A stretch of 5,742 nucleotides of DNA from a bacterium (GTDB lineage Bacteria > Tectomicrobia > Entotheonellia > Entotheonellales > Entotheonellaceae). The stretch lies in the NCBI GenBank assembly GCA_027294925.1, contig JAPULM010000617.1, forward strand, positions 1 through 5,742, given 5' to 3'. Each line of letters starts with the position of its first letter. The first letter of the stretch is position 1. This document shows positions 1 through 5,375 of the stretch, one piece after another. Position numbers and translations under genes: made by a program. The notes under the pieces are model-generated. The model ran no database searches and was not told the origin of the DNA. It saw nothing but the letters and a program-made list of their open reading frames with translations.

Positions 1-1435
1 GGTCGGTCTGTATAATGAGTCGACTTCCACCGGGCAGCTGCAGCACATCAACAGCAGCGCTATTCGGGGACAAACGCCGCACCACAAAGGACGACGCTCG
101 CTTCTCCTGCATCCATGCCAGAAGCGAAGCGGCATCCGGCAACGTTTCATCTTGCGAGACAAGTAAGGCAAGGTTTGCTCGCTCCGGTAGCAAATAGTGG
201 TCCACGGCTTGATGTAGAGAATCTACCTCCAGTGCCTCAATAGCCGAGACATATCGACGCCCATAATTCGGATCCCCGTATACGATGGTAAAGCGGCCTA
301 GTTGCCCGGCAATCCCTTGATAAGTTTCACGAGCATGTACAAACTGACTGACGACACGCGTTTTGGCCGTAGCAAGATCATGCTCGGAAAGCTTTAAGGT
401 TTGATCGCAAGCTTGCTGCATGAGCGTCCGCACCACTTCGCCGATTTGCCCATGCACACAACTGGCGCCAATAGCAAATATCCCTCGATCTACAGGAGTA
501 TAGTGATACGCATATACGTCATGCGCGAGATCACGACGGCGCTTAAGCTCCGTATAGAGGGTAGAATTGTAACCAGCGCCCAAAACATCACTGAGCATAT
601 CAAGCACAGGGGCATGAGGATCGCTGGCTGTCACTGATGGAAAGGCGATTTCGACCCGAGCCAACTCGGCCTGAAAGGGCAACACAGAGGTTCGTGGTGA
701 CGCCTGCGAAGGTTCTTCGGGGCGTAAACGGTCTGGCAATACCCGTTGTTCAATGCCACCAAAGCGATCCTCTACAGCTTTTAACAAGGTGGGGGTATCG
801 AAATCGCCAACTGCCACAAAAATCATATTGTTGGGTACATACCAGGTCTCAAATACCCGTAGCATATCCTCACGGTTAATCCCTTTGACGGTCTCCTCAT
901 AGCCAATTATCGGGCGACGATAAGGGTGCGTTGTAAATGCTAAGGCAAATAACTGTTCAGATATCTCCCGGTCAGGGTTATCCTTACCTCGCCACAACTC
1001 CTCTAGTACAACCTCTTTTTCCTTGCCTAGCTCCACCTCGTCAAATAATGAATGCAACACGGCATCGCTGAGTACATCGAAGCCGGTTTGCCAAAATCGG
1101 CTCGCTATGGTCACGTGATACACCGTCTCATCATAGCTCGTCCAAGCATTTACAGTTCCACCAGCCCCCTCGATGAGAGCAGCAATCTCGCCATGAGGAA
1201 ATCGCGTGGTGCCTTTAAACAGCATATGTTCAAAAACATGAGCAATCCCAGCAACGGTTGCTTCCTCATCAGCACTGCCGAACTGCACCCAAGTTTGCAG
1301 GGCAACGACTGGCGCACTATGGTCTTCGAGCAAGACGACTTGCAAGCCATTCCCTAGGGTGTGAAGTTGCGCCTCAAAGCCATCTTTACCCCGGCCGTTC
1401 ACTGCAGAGAATGTCGTCTGAGTTTGCATTTGCAT
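1..1435 (-). CDS. M16 family zinc metallopeptidase (insulinase/pitrilysin type), C-terminal part beyond window
   Basis: My translation of the complement is open from the ATG at 1435 to base 1, giving 478 residues without a stop. The inverted zinc motif HVFEH is at residues 66-70 (two His ligands and the catalytic Glu), inside AHVFEHMLFKGT. The expected third ligand lies in EKEVVLEEL, with Glu146 at the usual distance of 76 residues from His70. HPYRRPIIGY near 170-180 is also typical of the family. A non-catalytic M16_C-type region follows. LPGGSRLIIQTD at the window edge looks like the start of a second M16 repeat, so the full protein is probably about 900 residues (inference). No signal peptide is visible at the N-terminus (MQMQTQTTFSAVNGRGKDGF), which suggests a cytoplasmic enzyme unless the true start differs. 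The family degrades peptides or processes proteins; the substrate cannot be told. Met1 and Met3 are both possible starts, as a GGAGG lies 4 or 10 nt upstream. Family assignment is firm; the specific role is unknown. Confidence 0.95.
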   Translation of the reverse strand, partial: MQMQTQTTFSAVNGRGKDGFEAQLHTLGNGLQVVLLEDHSAPVVALQTWVQFGSADEEATVAGIAHVFEHMLFKGTTRFPHGEIAALIEGAGGTVNAWTSYDETVYHVTIASRFWQTGFDVLSDAVLHSLFDEVELGKEKEVVLEELWRGKDNPDREISEQLFALAFTTHPYRRPIIGYEETVKGINREDMLRVFETWYVPNNMIFVAVGDFDTPTLLKAVEDRFGGIEQRVLPDRLRPEEPSQASPRTSVLPFQAELARVEIAFPSVTASDPHAPVLDMLSDVLGAGYNSTLYTELKRRRDLAHDVYAYHYTPVDRGIFAIGASCVHGQIGEVVRTLMQQACDQTLKLSEHDLATAKTRVVSQFVHARETYQGIAGQLGRFTIVYGDPNYGRRYVSAIEALEVDSLHQAVDHYLLPERANLALLVSQDETLPDAASLLAWMQEKRASSFVVRRLSPNSAAVDVLQLPGGSRLIIQTD

Positions 1436-1439
1436 TTAA

Positions 1440-1453
1440 CCTCCCCTAAGGGG
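1440..1453 (-). promoter_or_regulatory. Ribosome binding site of the M16 peptidase, partly inside a small GC hairpin
   Basis: Read on the minus strand, AGGGGAGG (1447-1440) is a strong Shine-Dalgarno sequence just before the peptidase start. Its upstream G-run is also the 3' arm of CCCC-TTA-GGGG (1453-1443), a 4-bp all-GC stem with a 3-nt loop. The core GGAGG is only partly covered. Spacing is 4 nt to Met1 and 10 nt to Met3, so the sequence does not settle which Met is used. A role for the hairpin in limiting translation is inference. Confidence 0.55.
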
Positions 1454-1462
1454 TCTTAATCC

Positions 1463-1475
1463 ATTAACGGTTAAT
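1463..1475. repeat. Perfect inverted repeat in the peptidase leader (possible operator)
   Basis: ATTAAC-G-GTTAAT is a 13-bp inverted repeat with 6-bp arms and a single central base. It lies between the putative -10 box (1485-1490) and the peptidase start, near where transcription would begin. The position suits a repressor site, but AT-rich palindromes of this size also arise by chance and no regulator gene is next to it. Confidence 0.35.
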
Positions 1476-1484
1476 CGTTGTGCT

Positions 1485-1490
1485 ATTATA
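1485..1490 (-). promoter_or_regulatory. Putative -10 box for the M16 peptidase gene
   Basis: The complement reads TATAAT here, a perfect sigma70 -10 hexamer. It lies about 50 bp upstream of the peptidase start and would give a 5' leader of roughly 40-45 nt. A TG lies just upstream (TGGTTATAAT), one base off the extended -10 spacing. No good -35 is seen at 16-18 bp (AGCAGT at 17 bp), so this is a half-supported promoter. Confidence 0.45.
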
Positions 1491-2343
1491 ACCATCTTTT
1501 GACAGCCACTGCTTAAAAAAGAACGGGTTCAGTAATTTGCGACATCATACAATCAAACCGCCTGCTTACCGTTGGTGACAGGGGCAGACAGTGCGTGGTT
1601 GATAGGACGTCGGCAGAAGATGAATACAAAATGGGGCGCTTTCCCAGCAAAATTCTGTTCGTGGACAACAACGTCTCGTCACTCTGGCCAGGCCATGGCC
1701 CCACATGCAGTGAAACATTGTTGAACAGATACAGAAGGAGAGATTGAGTTTTGCTTCAGCGTCTGATTGCTGATTACTTCAATAGCCGGGATTATCAAGA
1801 AGGGCTAAGTGGATTTTCTGACAGGCGGCAGCCACGGTTCCAAAACCCATAAATCTTGTATACGTTGGTGCTCAACAGACAAGGGGAATAAAGCAAGATT
1901 TCGATCTAATGAGGACGGAAATGCAAATAAGTCTGCCCCTAATGACATGTTCAACGGAGCTACCCCACCATCGGTGCAACATGCTGTGCGACGAATGTAT
2001 GATGATGCAAACCTCGAACTTTATCATCATGCCACTCACAACCAGGGCCACGTTCATTTGACTTTTGTTCACAGCGTGTCATGTCGTGTTGTGCTAGACA
2101 CATAGCGACGCCTCGGGCAAGTTTTTTACCACACCGCTTGCGATGATGAATGATTACACAATATTTACAACCATTCATGTTTTCTCCAGCCAAAGCCAAG
2201 ATGTCCTCAGAAATGACACGACGACCTGCATTCTTCACAAAGATTAAATAAATAAGGGTAAACTTTTGTATCAGCCCACCTTTCTAAAAACTTAAAAGGG
2301 GCAACAGAATACTTTAGCACGACAGATTCACCTCGTACGGTTG
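1491..2343. other. Long stretch without a convincing gene
   Basis: No recognisable gene is seen on either strand across about 850 bp. Open frames at 1513-1704 (minus), 1809-2105 (plus), 1872-2072 (minus) and 1960-2238 (minus) overlap each other, lack Shine-Dalgarno sequences where I checked, and have no family resemblance I know. Their Cys- and His-rich translations look like non-coding reading. The most coding-like piece is a 33-codon frame at 1751-1852. A 7-bp inverted repeat (ATGAATG 2146-2152, CATTCAT 2172-2178, 19-nt loop) is present but weak. No clear GC hairpin with a T-run marks the end of the docking-domain gene at 2344. A decayed gene is a possible origin. Confidence 0.5.
1751..1852 (+). 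CDS. Doubtful 33-residue ORF or gene remnant
   Basis: A TTG-started frame reads LLQRLIADYFNSRDYQEGLS and then about a dozen less structured residues to a TAA at 1850. An AGGAG (1736-1740) stands 10 nt upstream, and an in-frame TGA immediately precedes the frame. The first 20 residues look like a normal soluble helical N-terminus, unlike the rest of this gap. The second half (SDRRQPRFQNP) does not, which would fit a gene broken by a frameshift. I cannot name a family. It may be a small protein, the start of a dead gene, or chance. Confidence 0.2.
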   Translation: MLQRLIADYFNSRDYQEGLSGFSDRRQPRFQNP

Positions 2344-2679
2344 CTATGCCCGCCACAAATTATGATCTTCTTTTTCGCTCCATGGCTCCCCCACGATGCG
2401 GACAGCTGTCAGCCAGGCGGTTGCAAAGTCTTCTTGCAAGCCAATCGAGATATCCGGCTGGGCCATATCCAGAACTTGTAATACGCGTTGCAAAGCGTCA
2501 CGCAACAATAAGGCTAAAATGGCCAATTTATGCTGTCGAATAGCCTGTCGAAGTTCATCGGTCAACGCTTTGTGGGGGTCGCGCACATGTAATGCATCAC
2601 CCTCAACATGTACCTGGCATCCCGCTGATGTCAATTCAGACAACACCTTAACCGCTTCACGTAAGGACTGGGATTGCAT
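2344..2679 (-). CDS. TubC N-terminal docking domain-related small protein
   Basis: This 111-residue protein starts at the ATG at 2679, with AGGAG at 2691-2687 and a 7-nt spacer; a closer out-of-frame ATG is bypassed. Residues 7-60 match the TubC_N docking fold: a helix (LREAVKVLSELTSAG), a beta hairpin (CQVHVEGDALHVRDP), then two helices (LTDELRQAIRQHKLAILALL). In natural-product assembly lines this domain sits at the N-terminus of NRPS or PKS subunits and mediates subunit docking. Here it is alone, followed by a roughly 50-residue tail (from LQRVLQVLDMAQ) ending EKEDHNLWRA that I do not recognise. No NRPS, PKS or replication gene is in view. Free-standing proteins with this domain occur in proteobacteria, mostly as hypothetical proteins. 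The domain call is good; the function is unknown, with a protein-protein or mobile-element-linked role possible. Confidence 0.8.
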   Translation of the reverse strand: MQSQSLREAVKVLSELTSAGCQVHVEGDALHVRDPHKALTDELRQAIRQHKLAILALLLRDALQRVLQVLDMAQPDISIGLQEDFATAWLTAVRIVGEPWSEKEDHNLWRA

Positions 2680-2686
2680 TTCATTA

Positions 2687-2691
2687 CTCCT
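2687..2691 (-). promoter_or_regulatory. Shine-Dalgarno site of the docking-domain gene
   Basis: The complement reads AGGAG, 7 nt before the ATG at 2679. It fixes that start over the out-of-frame ATG at 2684-2682, which is too close to the site. No strong promoter pair is seen further upstream; the AT-rich stretch at about 2701-2722 could hold a weak -10. Confidence 0.65.
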
Positions 2692-3111
2692 GAGAACTTA
2701 GTCGAAATAAGATAAATTTATTCAGCTCAACGCATCCTAAAGCACTTAAGCAAGGGGCATACCAGGGATCTCGTCCAGCCAAGAAGAGCCTTCATATTCT
2801 ATTGTTATATAAGATGTTACGTTTGTTTTTTTGGATCTACGGGGGGCGCTAAGCCGATCTCAGCAAGAAGAAAAGACAACACGATTTATCTCACATGTGA
2901 GACGATGTGAAAGCAAACACTACAGATGACAGAGATGACATGTCTTGCGCAGAAGCTGACTGAAGGAAAAGACGCTAAACCAAGCCTGGTGACTCAAACA
3001 TGCGGGATGCAGCATCAAAAGAGGCCAACAACCTAACAATTACGACAACACCTAACCTACAAGCTTTCTGGCCGTCTCCCATCAAGACCGTCAGCAAGCC
3101 CAACAATATTG
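2692..3111. other. Non-coding spacer between the docking-domain and aminotransferase genes
   Basis: About 420 bp with no supported gene. It contains a 14-bp palindrome (2889-2902), a short direct repeat of GATGACA (2925-2931 and 2934-2940), and an imperfect 6-bp stem around 2848-2864 with no T-run. Short plus-strand frames, for example one from the ATG at 2935, lack a proper Shine-Dalgarno sequence and family resemblance. I see no clear rho-independent terminator for the minus-strand aminotransferase gene that ends at 3112. Confidence 0.5.
2889..2902. repeat. Perfect 14-bp palindrome TCTCACATGTGAGA
   Basis: This is an uninterrupted perfect palindrome. It resembles a dimeric regulator site, although its TCACA/TGTGA halves are in the opposite order to a CRP site and have no spacer. 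It lies about 200 bp upstream of the docking-domain start and 210 bp past the aminotransferase stop, so its target gene is unclear. Confidence 0.4.
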
Positions 3112-4107
3112 CTACGCCGGATAAGGCACAGGGATTAGCTGATCAGCCCCGTTTATCGTGTCCTCTTGCCATAGCGCCAGCAACTTCTTGGCAATCGGGC
3201 CAGGCCTGCCATCTCCAATCGGCTGCCCATCCCATTGCACGACCGGTGCGACCTTAATTGAGCTACCAACTAGCATCATTTCTGCTGCTGAGCGTCCCTC
3301 ATCCACCGGGATATCACCAATCACGATGTCCTGCAATTCGCCTTGGTCAACCAAGCCCTGCGCCAAATACAAAATGCGTTGTATGGTAATGCCGGTCAAG
3401 ATCACCTCAAAAGCAGGATGGCGAAACACACCATCTTGAGTGACAAAGGCGACATTCATGTTAGAACACTCACCAATAAAACCACGCTCATCAATGAAAA
3501 CGCCGTTATCTGCTGCATGATCTTTGGCATCAAGAATGACCAAAGCATTCGGTAAATAGTTGTTCGACTTTACACGGGCAAAAAACGGCGGTTTAATCGC
3601 AACGGAACTCGTGACCACCTTCATGCCCTCAGTGTAATAGGTCTCAGGGGAACTCATTGCTTTGAAAATCATCACATAAAAACTGCTGCCGACGCACTCC
3701 GACGACGACAATCCGAAACCACCCGGGCCAACTGACAGCCAGTAACGCACCGATGCTTCGCGGCGGCCGCTAGCCGCAGCAGTATCTATAATGATTTGAC
3801 GCAATTGATCAGCAGCATAGGGGAGCGGGATGCGCGCCATCTCTGCTGAACGCAAAAAACGCTCAAGATGCGTGTCGAGTTGATACAAGTTGCCTTTTAC
3901 AATCATGGCGGTGTCAAACACGGCGTGACCGCGATGCACCATATGATCGTCGAACGGCAACACCATCAGCGCCGGATCGGTAACAATGCCGCCCAGGACG
4001 CTGGAATATAGGGCGTAAAAATCAACCGCTTTCTCATGCACGGCATCTTGCAATCGGGCTATGGCCTCTTCGGTTGTCAATGTGGGCGTAGGTACGGTTA
4101 TTGTCAT
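3112..4107 (-). CDS. Class IV PLP-dependent aminotransferase (branched-chain / D-amino acid / ADC lyase fold)
   Basis: This is a complete 331-residue fold-type IV PLP enzyme. HMVHRGHAVFDT (55-66) supplies the phosphate-binding Arg59. ARVKSNNYLPNAL (177-189) contains the likely Schiff-base Lys180. GFIGECSNMNVAF (209-221) carries Glu213, expected to contact the PLP ring nitrogen, and LTGIT (237-241) completes the phosphate site. The SNNYLPN and SNMNVAF wording resembles the branch that includes the plant plastid D-amino acid transaminase / aminodeoxychorismate lyase, rather than classic IlvE (from memory, not a search). Substrate could be branched-chain or D-amino acids, or aminodeoxychorismate; sequence alone does not decide. 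I chose the ATG at 4107 because GAGAGG stands 5 nt upstream. An in-frame ATG at 4131 would add MLLTREVF but has no Shine-Dalgarno site. The gene diverges from the transporter operon and is probably monocistronic. Confidence 0.9.
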   Translation of the reverse strand: MTITVPTPTLTTEEAIARLQDAVHEKAVDFYALYSSVLGGIVTDPALMVLPFDDHMVHRGHAVFDTAMIVKGNLYQLDTHLERFLRSAEMARIPLPYAADQLRQIIIDTAAASGRREASVRYWLSVGPGGFGLSSSECVGSSFYVMIFKAMSSPETYYTEGMKVVTSSVAIKPPFFARVKSNNYLPNALVILDAKDHAADNGVFIDERGFIGECSNMNVAFVTQDGVFRHPAFEVILTGITIQRILYLAQGLVDQGELQDIVIGDIPVDEGRSAAEMMLVGSSIKVAPVVQWDGQPIGDGRPGPIAKKLLALWQEDTINGADQLIPVPYPA

Positions 4108-4112
4108 AAAGA

Positions 4113-4118
4113 CCTCTC
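4113..4118 (-). promoter_or_regulatory. Shine-Dalgarno site that decides the aminotransferase start
   Basis: The complement reads GAGAGG followed by TCTTT and the ATG at 4107, giving a 5-nt spacer. The longer candidate start at 4131 is preceded by TCATAATCA, which has no anti-Shine-Dalgarno match, so the shorter protein is preferred. Confidence 0.65.
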
Positions 4119-4146
4119 TCGTCAAAAGCATTGATTATGATTAGGC

Positions 4147-4175
4147 TTGATACTCTACCCTACCCATTGGGTAAA
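4147..4175 (-). promoter_or_regulatory. Putative sigma70 promoter of the aminotransferase gene
   Basis: On the complement, TTTACC (4175-4170) and TATCAA (4152-4147) are separated by exactly 17 bp, each matching 4 of 6 consensus bases. The start would be near 4140, about 33 nt upstream of the preferred ATG. A perfect inverted repeat overlaps the -35 and spacer, which would suit repression, but the hexamers are only moderate. Confidence 0.4.
4161..4173. repeat. Inverted repeat TACCCA-T-TGGGTA over the aminotransferase promoter
   Basis: This 13-bp repeat has perfect 6-bp arms and one central base. It lies across the -35 and spacer of the putative minus-strand promoter and about 75 bp upstream of the plus-strand transporter promoter. 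The position is that of a classic repressor operator; the regulator is not in the window. Confidence 0.45.
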
Positions 4176-4245
4176 CGCAAAAAACAAAAAAATCAAATAT
4201 TGAAAAACGCTAGGTAAAGAATCCTCATCTATTGAGATTTCCTAT

Positions 4246-4274
4246 TTGACCTATTTTAAAAACACCTATATGAT
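4246..4274 (+). promoter_or_regulatory. Strong sigma70-type promoter of the transporter operon
   Basis: TTGACC (4246-4251) and TATGAT (4269-4274) are separated by 17 bp, with 5 of 6 consensus matches in each hexamer. The spacer is AT-rich. Transcription would begin near 4281 and leave an unusually long leader of about 114 nt before the binding-protein start at 4395. Confidence 0.7.
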
Positions 4275-4280
4275 AGGCGC

Positions 4281-4394
4281 TGTGGATCATCTGCGAGAGC
4301 AGAGAAACCTGTCAGCTCAGAGCTGTTATGATGGGATGAGAAAGCCAGGTCTAGCCGAGCAACGCATTCCTCGTCACCTGTCTGATGTAACATT
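4281..4394 (+). promoter_or_regulatory. Structured 5' leader of the transporter mRNA
   Basis: The predicted leader contains a 5-bp stem closed by a GAGA (GNRA-type) tetraloop (4290-4303) and a second stem, CAGCTC-A-GAGCTG (4313-4325), which has a 1-nt centre as DNA and would open to a 3-nt loop as RNA. CAGGT (4346-4350) can pair with either of two identical ACCTG copies (4307-4311 or 4376-4380), a mutually exclusive choice. No anti-Shine-Dalgarno match is seen before the start codon. I do not recognise a known riboswitch class. Regulation by structure is inference, as short pairings also occur by chance. Confidence 0.3.
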
Positions 4395-5282
4395 ATGGAG
4401 AGCCCGTTGCGACCGCTTCTAAACGCATGCAGACTTGGCATGTTAGGGTTTATCGCTGTCTTTTGCATGTTACCCGCCTGGGGGGCGGATTTTACCTTTA
4501 CCGCTATTCCTGACCAGGATACCACTCGCTTACAAGAGCGCTTTGGAAGAATTGCAGATTATCTTGCAGAAAAGCTGCATCTCAAGGTCAGATACGTCCC
4601 GGTTAAATCTTACGCTGCTTCGGTGCAAGCCTTTAAAAACAACGAGGTTCAACTCGCATGGTTCGGTGGCCTAGCAGGGGTCAAGGCACGCCTTAACGTC
4701 CCTGGTTCGCTCGCTATTGCACAAGGCGTCGAAGACCCCGAGTTTCTCACCTATTTCATTGCCAATACGACGACAGGCCTGTCATTTTCGGAAGACTTTC
4801 CAAGCGGCATTGCTGACAAAACCTTCACCTTCGGTTCCAAAGGATCGACTTCCGGCCGCCTGATGCCCGAGTATTTTGTGCGACAACATTTTCACAAAGC
4901 ACCGCGCAAGATTTTCAAACGTGTCGGTTTTAGCGGCGATCACTCGAGAACCCTCGCTCTGGTTCAATCAGGCAGCTACGAGGTCGGCGCCATAAACTTT
5001 AAGGTTTGGCAAAAAGAGGTTGGTGCTGGTAAAGTGGATCCGGCCAAGGTACAGGTCATCTGGCGCACACCAGCGTACCCCGACTATAATTGGACCATTC
5101 GAGGCGATGTGGAACAAACGTACGGCGTAGGATTCATTAACAAGGTCAAGCAAGCCCTCCTTAGTATCACGGATTCCGCCATTCTCGATGCGTTTCCAAG
5201 ATCACGCTTTATCCCGGCTACCAACGCCGTGTATCAACCGATTCTAGATACTGCGATTGCAGTGGGCATTATTAGAAAATAA
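4395..5282 (+). CDS. PhnD-like ABC transporter periplasmic binding protein, putative selenate type
   Basis: This complete 295-residue protein belongs to the phosphate/phosphite/phosphonate binding family (PhnD-like). A signal peptide is clear: Arg-containing n-region, hydrophobic LGMLGFIAVFCMLPAWGA (residues 14-31), with cleavage likely just before DFTF. The mature start AIPDQDTTRLQERF (37-50), WFGGLAGV (89-96), FTFGSKGSTSGRLMPEY (144-160), GFSGDHSR (178-185) and FPRSRFIP (267-274) match the group annotated as putative selenate ABC transporter substrate-binding protein (TIGR04553-like, recalled, not searched). The STSG segment corresponds to the oxyanion-binding loop in phosphonate and phosphite binders. 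Selenate is a context-based name for that family; phosphonate, phosphite or another oxyanion remains possible. An in-frame TGA at 4383 rules out a longer start, yet no Shine-Dalgarno site precedes 4395. The protein hands ligand to the permease and the ATPase encoded next. Confidence 0.9.
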   Translation: MESPLRPLLNACRLGMLGFIAVFCMLPAWGADFTFTAIPDQDTTRLQERFGRIADYLAEKLHLKVRYVPVKSYAASVQAFKNNEVQLAWFGGLAGVKARLNVPGSLAIAQGVEDPEFLTYFIANTTTGLSFSEDFPSGIADKTFTFGSKGSTSGRLMPEYFVRQHFHKAPRKIFKRVGFSGDHSRTLALVQSGSYEVGAINFKVWQKEVGAGKVDPAKVQVIWRTPAYPDYNWTIRGDVEQTYGVGFINKVKQALLSITDSAILDAFPRSRFIPATNAVYQPILDTAIAVGIIRK

Positions 5283-5315
5283 TCGAAACCCACAGCTACT
5301 GATTACAAGGTTCAA

Positions 5316-5375
5316 ATGTTGAAAAAACGACTTGCCGGTCTATCCGACGACCACATCTCATGCCATCAACGATGA
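5316..5375 (+). CDS. Possible 19-residue coupling ORF between binding protein and ATPase genes
   Basis: The ATG at 5316 has AAGG (5307-5310) 5 nt upstream and opens a frame reading MLKKRLAGLSDDHISCHQR. It stops at a TGA (5373-5375) that overlaps the ATPase start in an ATGA. The ATPase has no Shine-Dalgarno of its own, so ribosomes finishing this mini-ORF could restart on it (translational coupling, inference). The peptide resembles nothing I know and may have no function of its own. It could also be coincidence in an 89-nt gap. Confidence 0.3.
   Translation: MLKKRLAGLSDDHISCHQR

Noticed and set aside
1499..1504. TTGACA on the plus strand as a -35 box
   Set aside because: No -10-like hexamer lies 16-18 bp downstream (AACGGG at 17 bp).
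1691..1700. GGCCATGGCC palindrome
   Set aside because: Only 10 bp, no neighbouring promoter or gene start, and plausible by chance.
1809..2105. Plus-strand 98-codon frame (GTG start)
   Set aside because: No ribosome site, no recognisable family, and it overlaps the better-looking 1751 frame; probably chance or decayed sequence.
1960..2238. Minus-strand 92-codon frame (GTG start), rich in Cys and His
   Set aside because: No Shine-Dalgarno before the GTG, overlaps two other open frames, and the translation has no recognisable family or zinc-finger spacing.
2848..2864. Possible terminator hairpin (GCTAAG...CTCAGC)
   Set aside because: One mismatch on the plus strand, a wobble on the minus strand, and no T-run on either side.
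2889..2902. CRP-type binding site
   Set aside because: The TGTGA and TCACA halves are in the reverse order and without the 6-bp spacer a CRP site needs.
2935..3036. Plus-strand 33-codon ORF starting MTCLAQKLTEGKDAKPSLVT
   Set aside because: No proper Shine-Dalgarno or promoter and no family resemblance; kept only as part of the spacer description.
3000..3257. Plus-strand 85-codon frame overlapping the aminotransferase 3' end
   Set aside because: Antisense to a well-supported gene and low-complexity in translation; a shadow.
4256..4525. Minus-strand 89-codon frame over the transporter promoter and signal peptide
   Set aside because: It runs antisense across a strong promoter and the start of a clear gene; a shadow.
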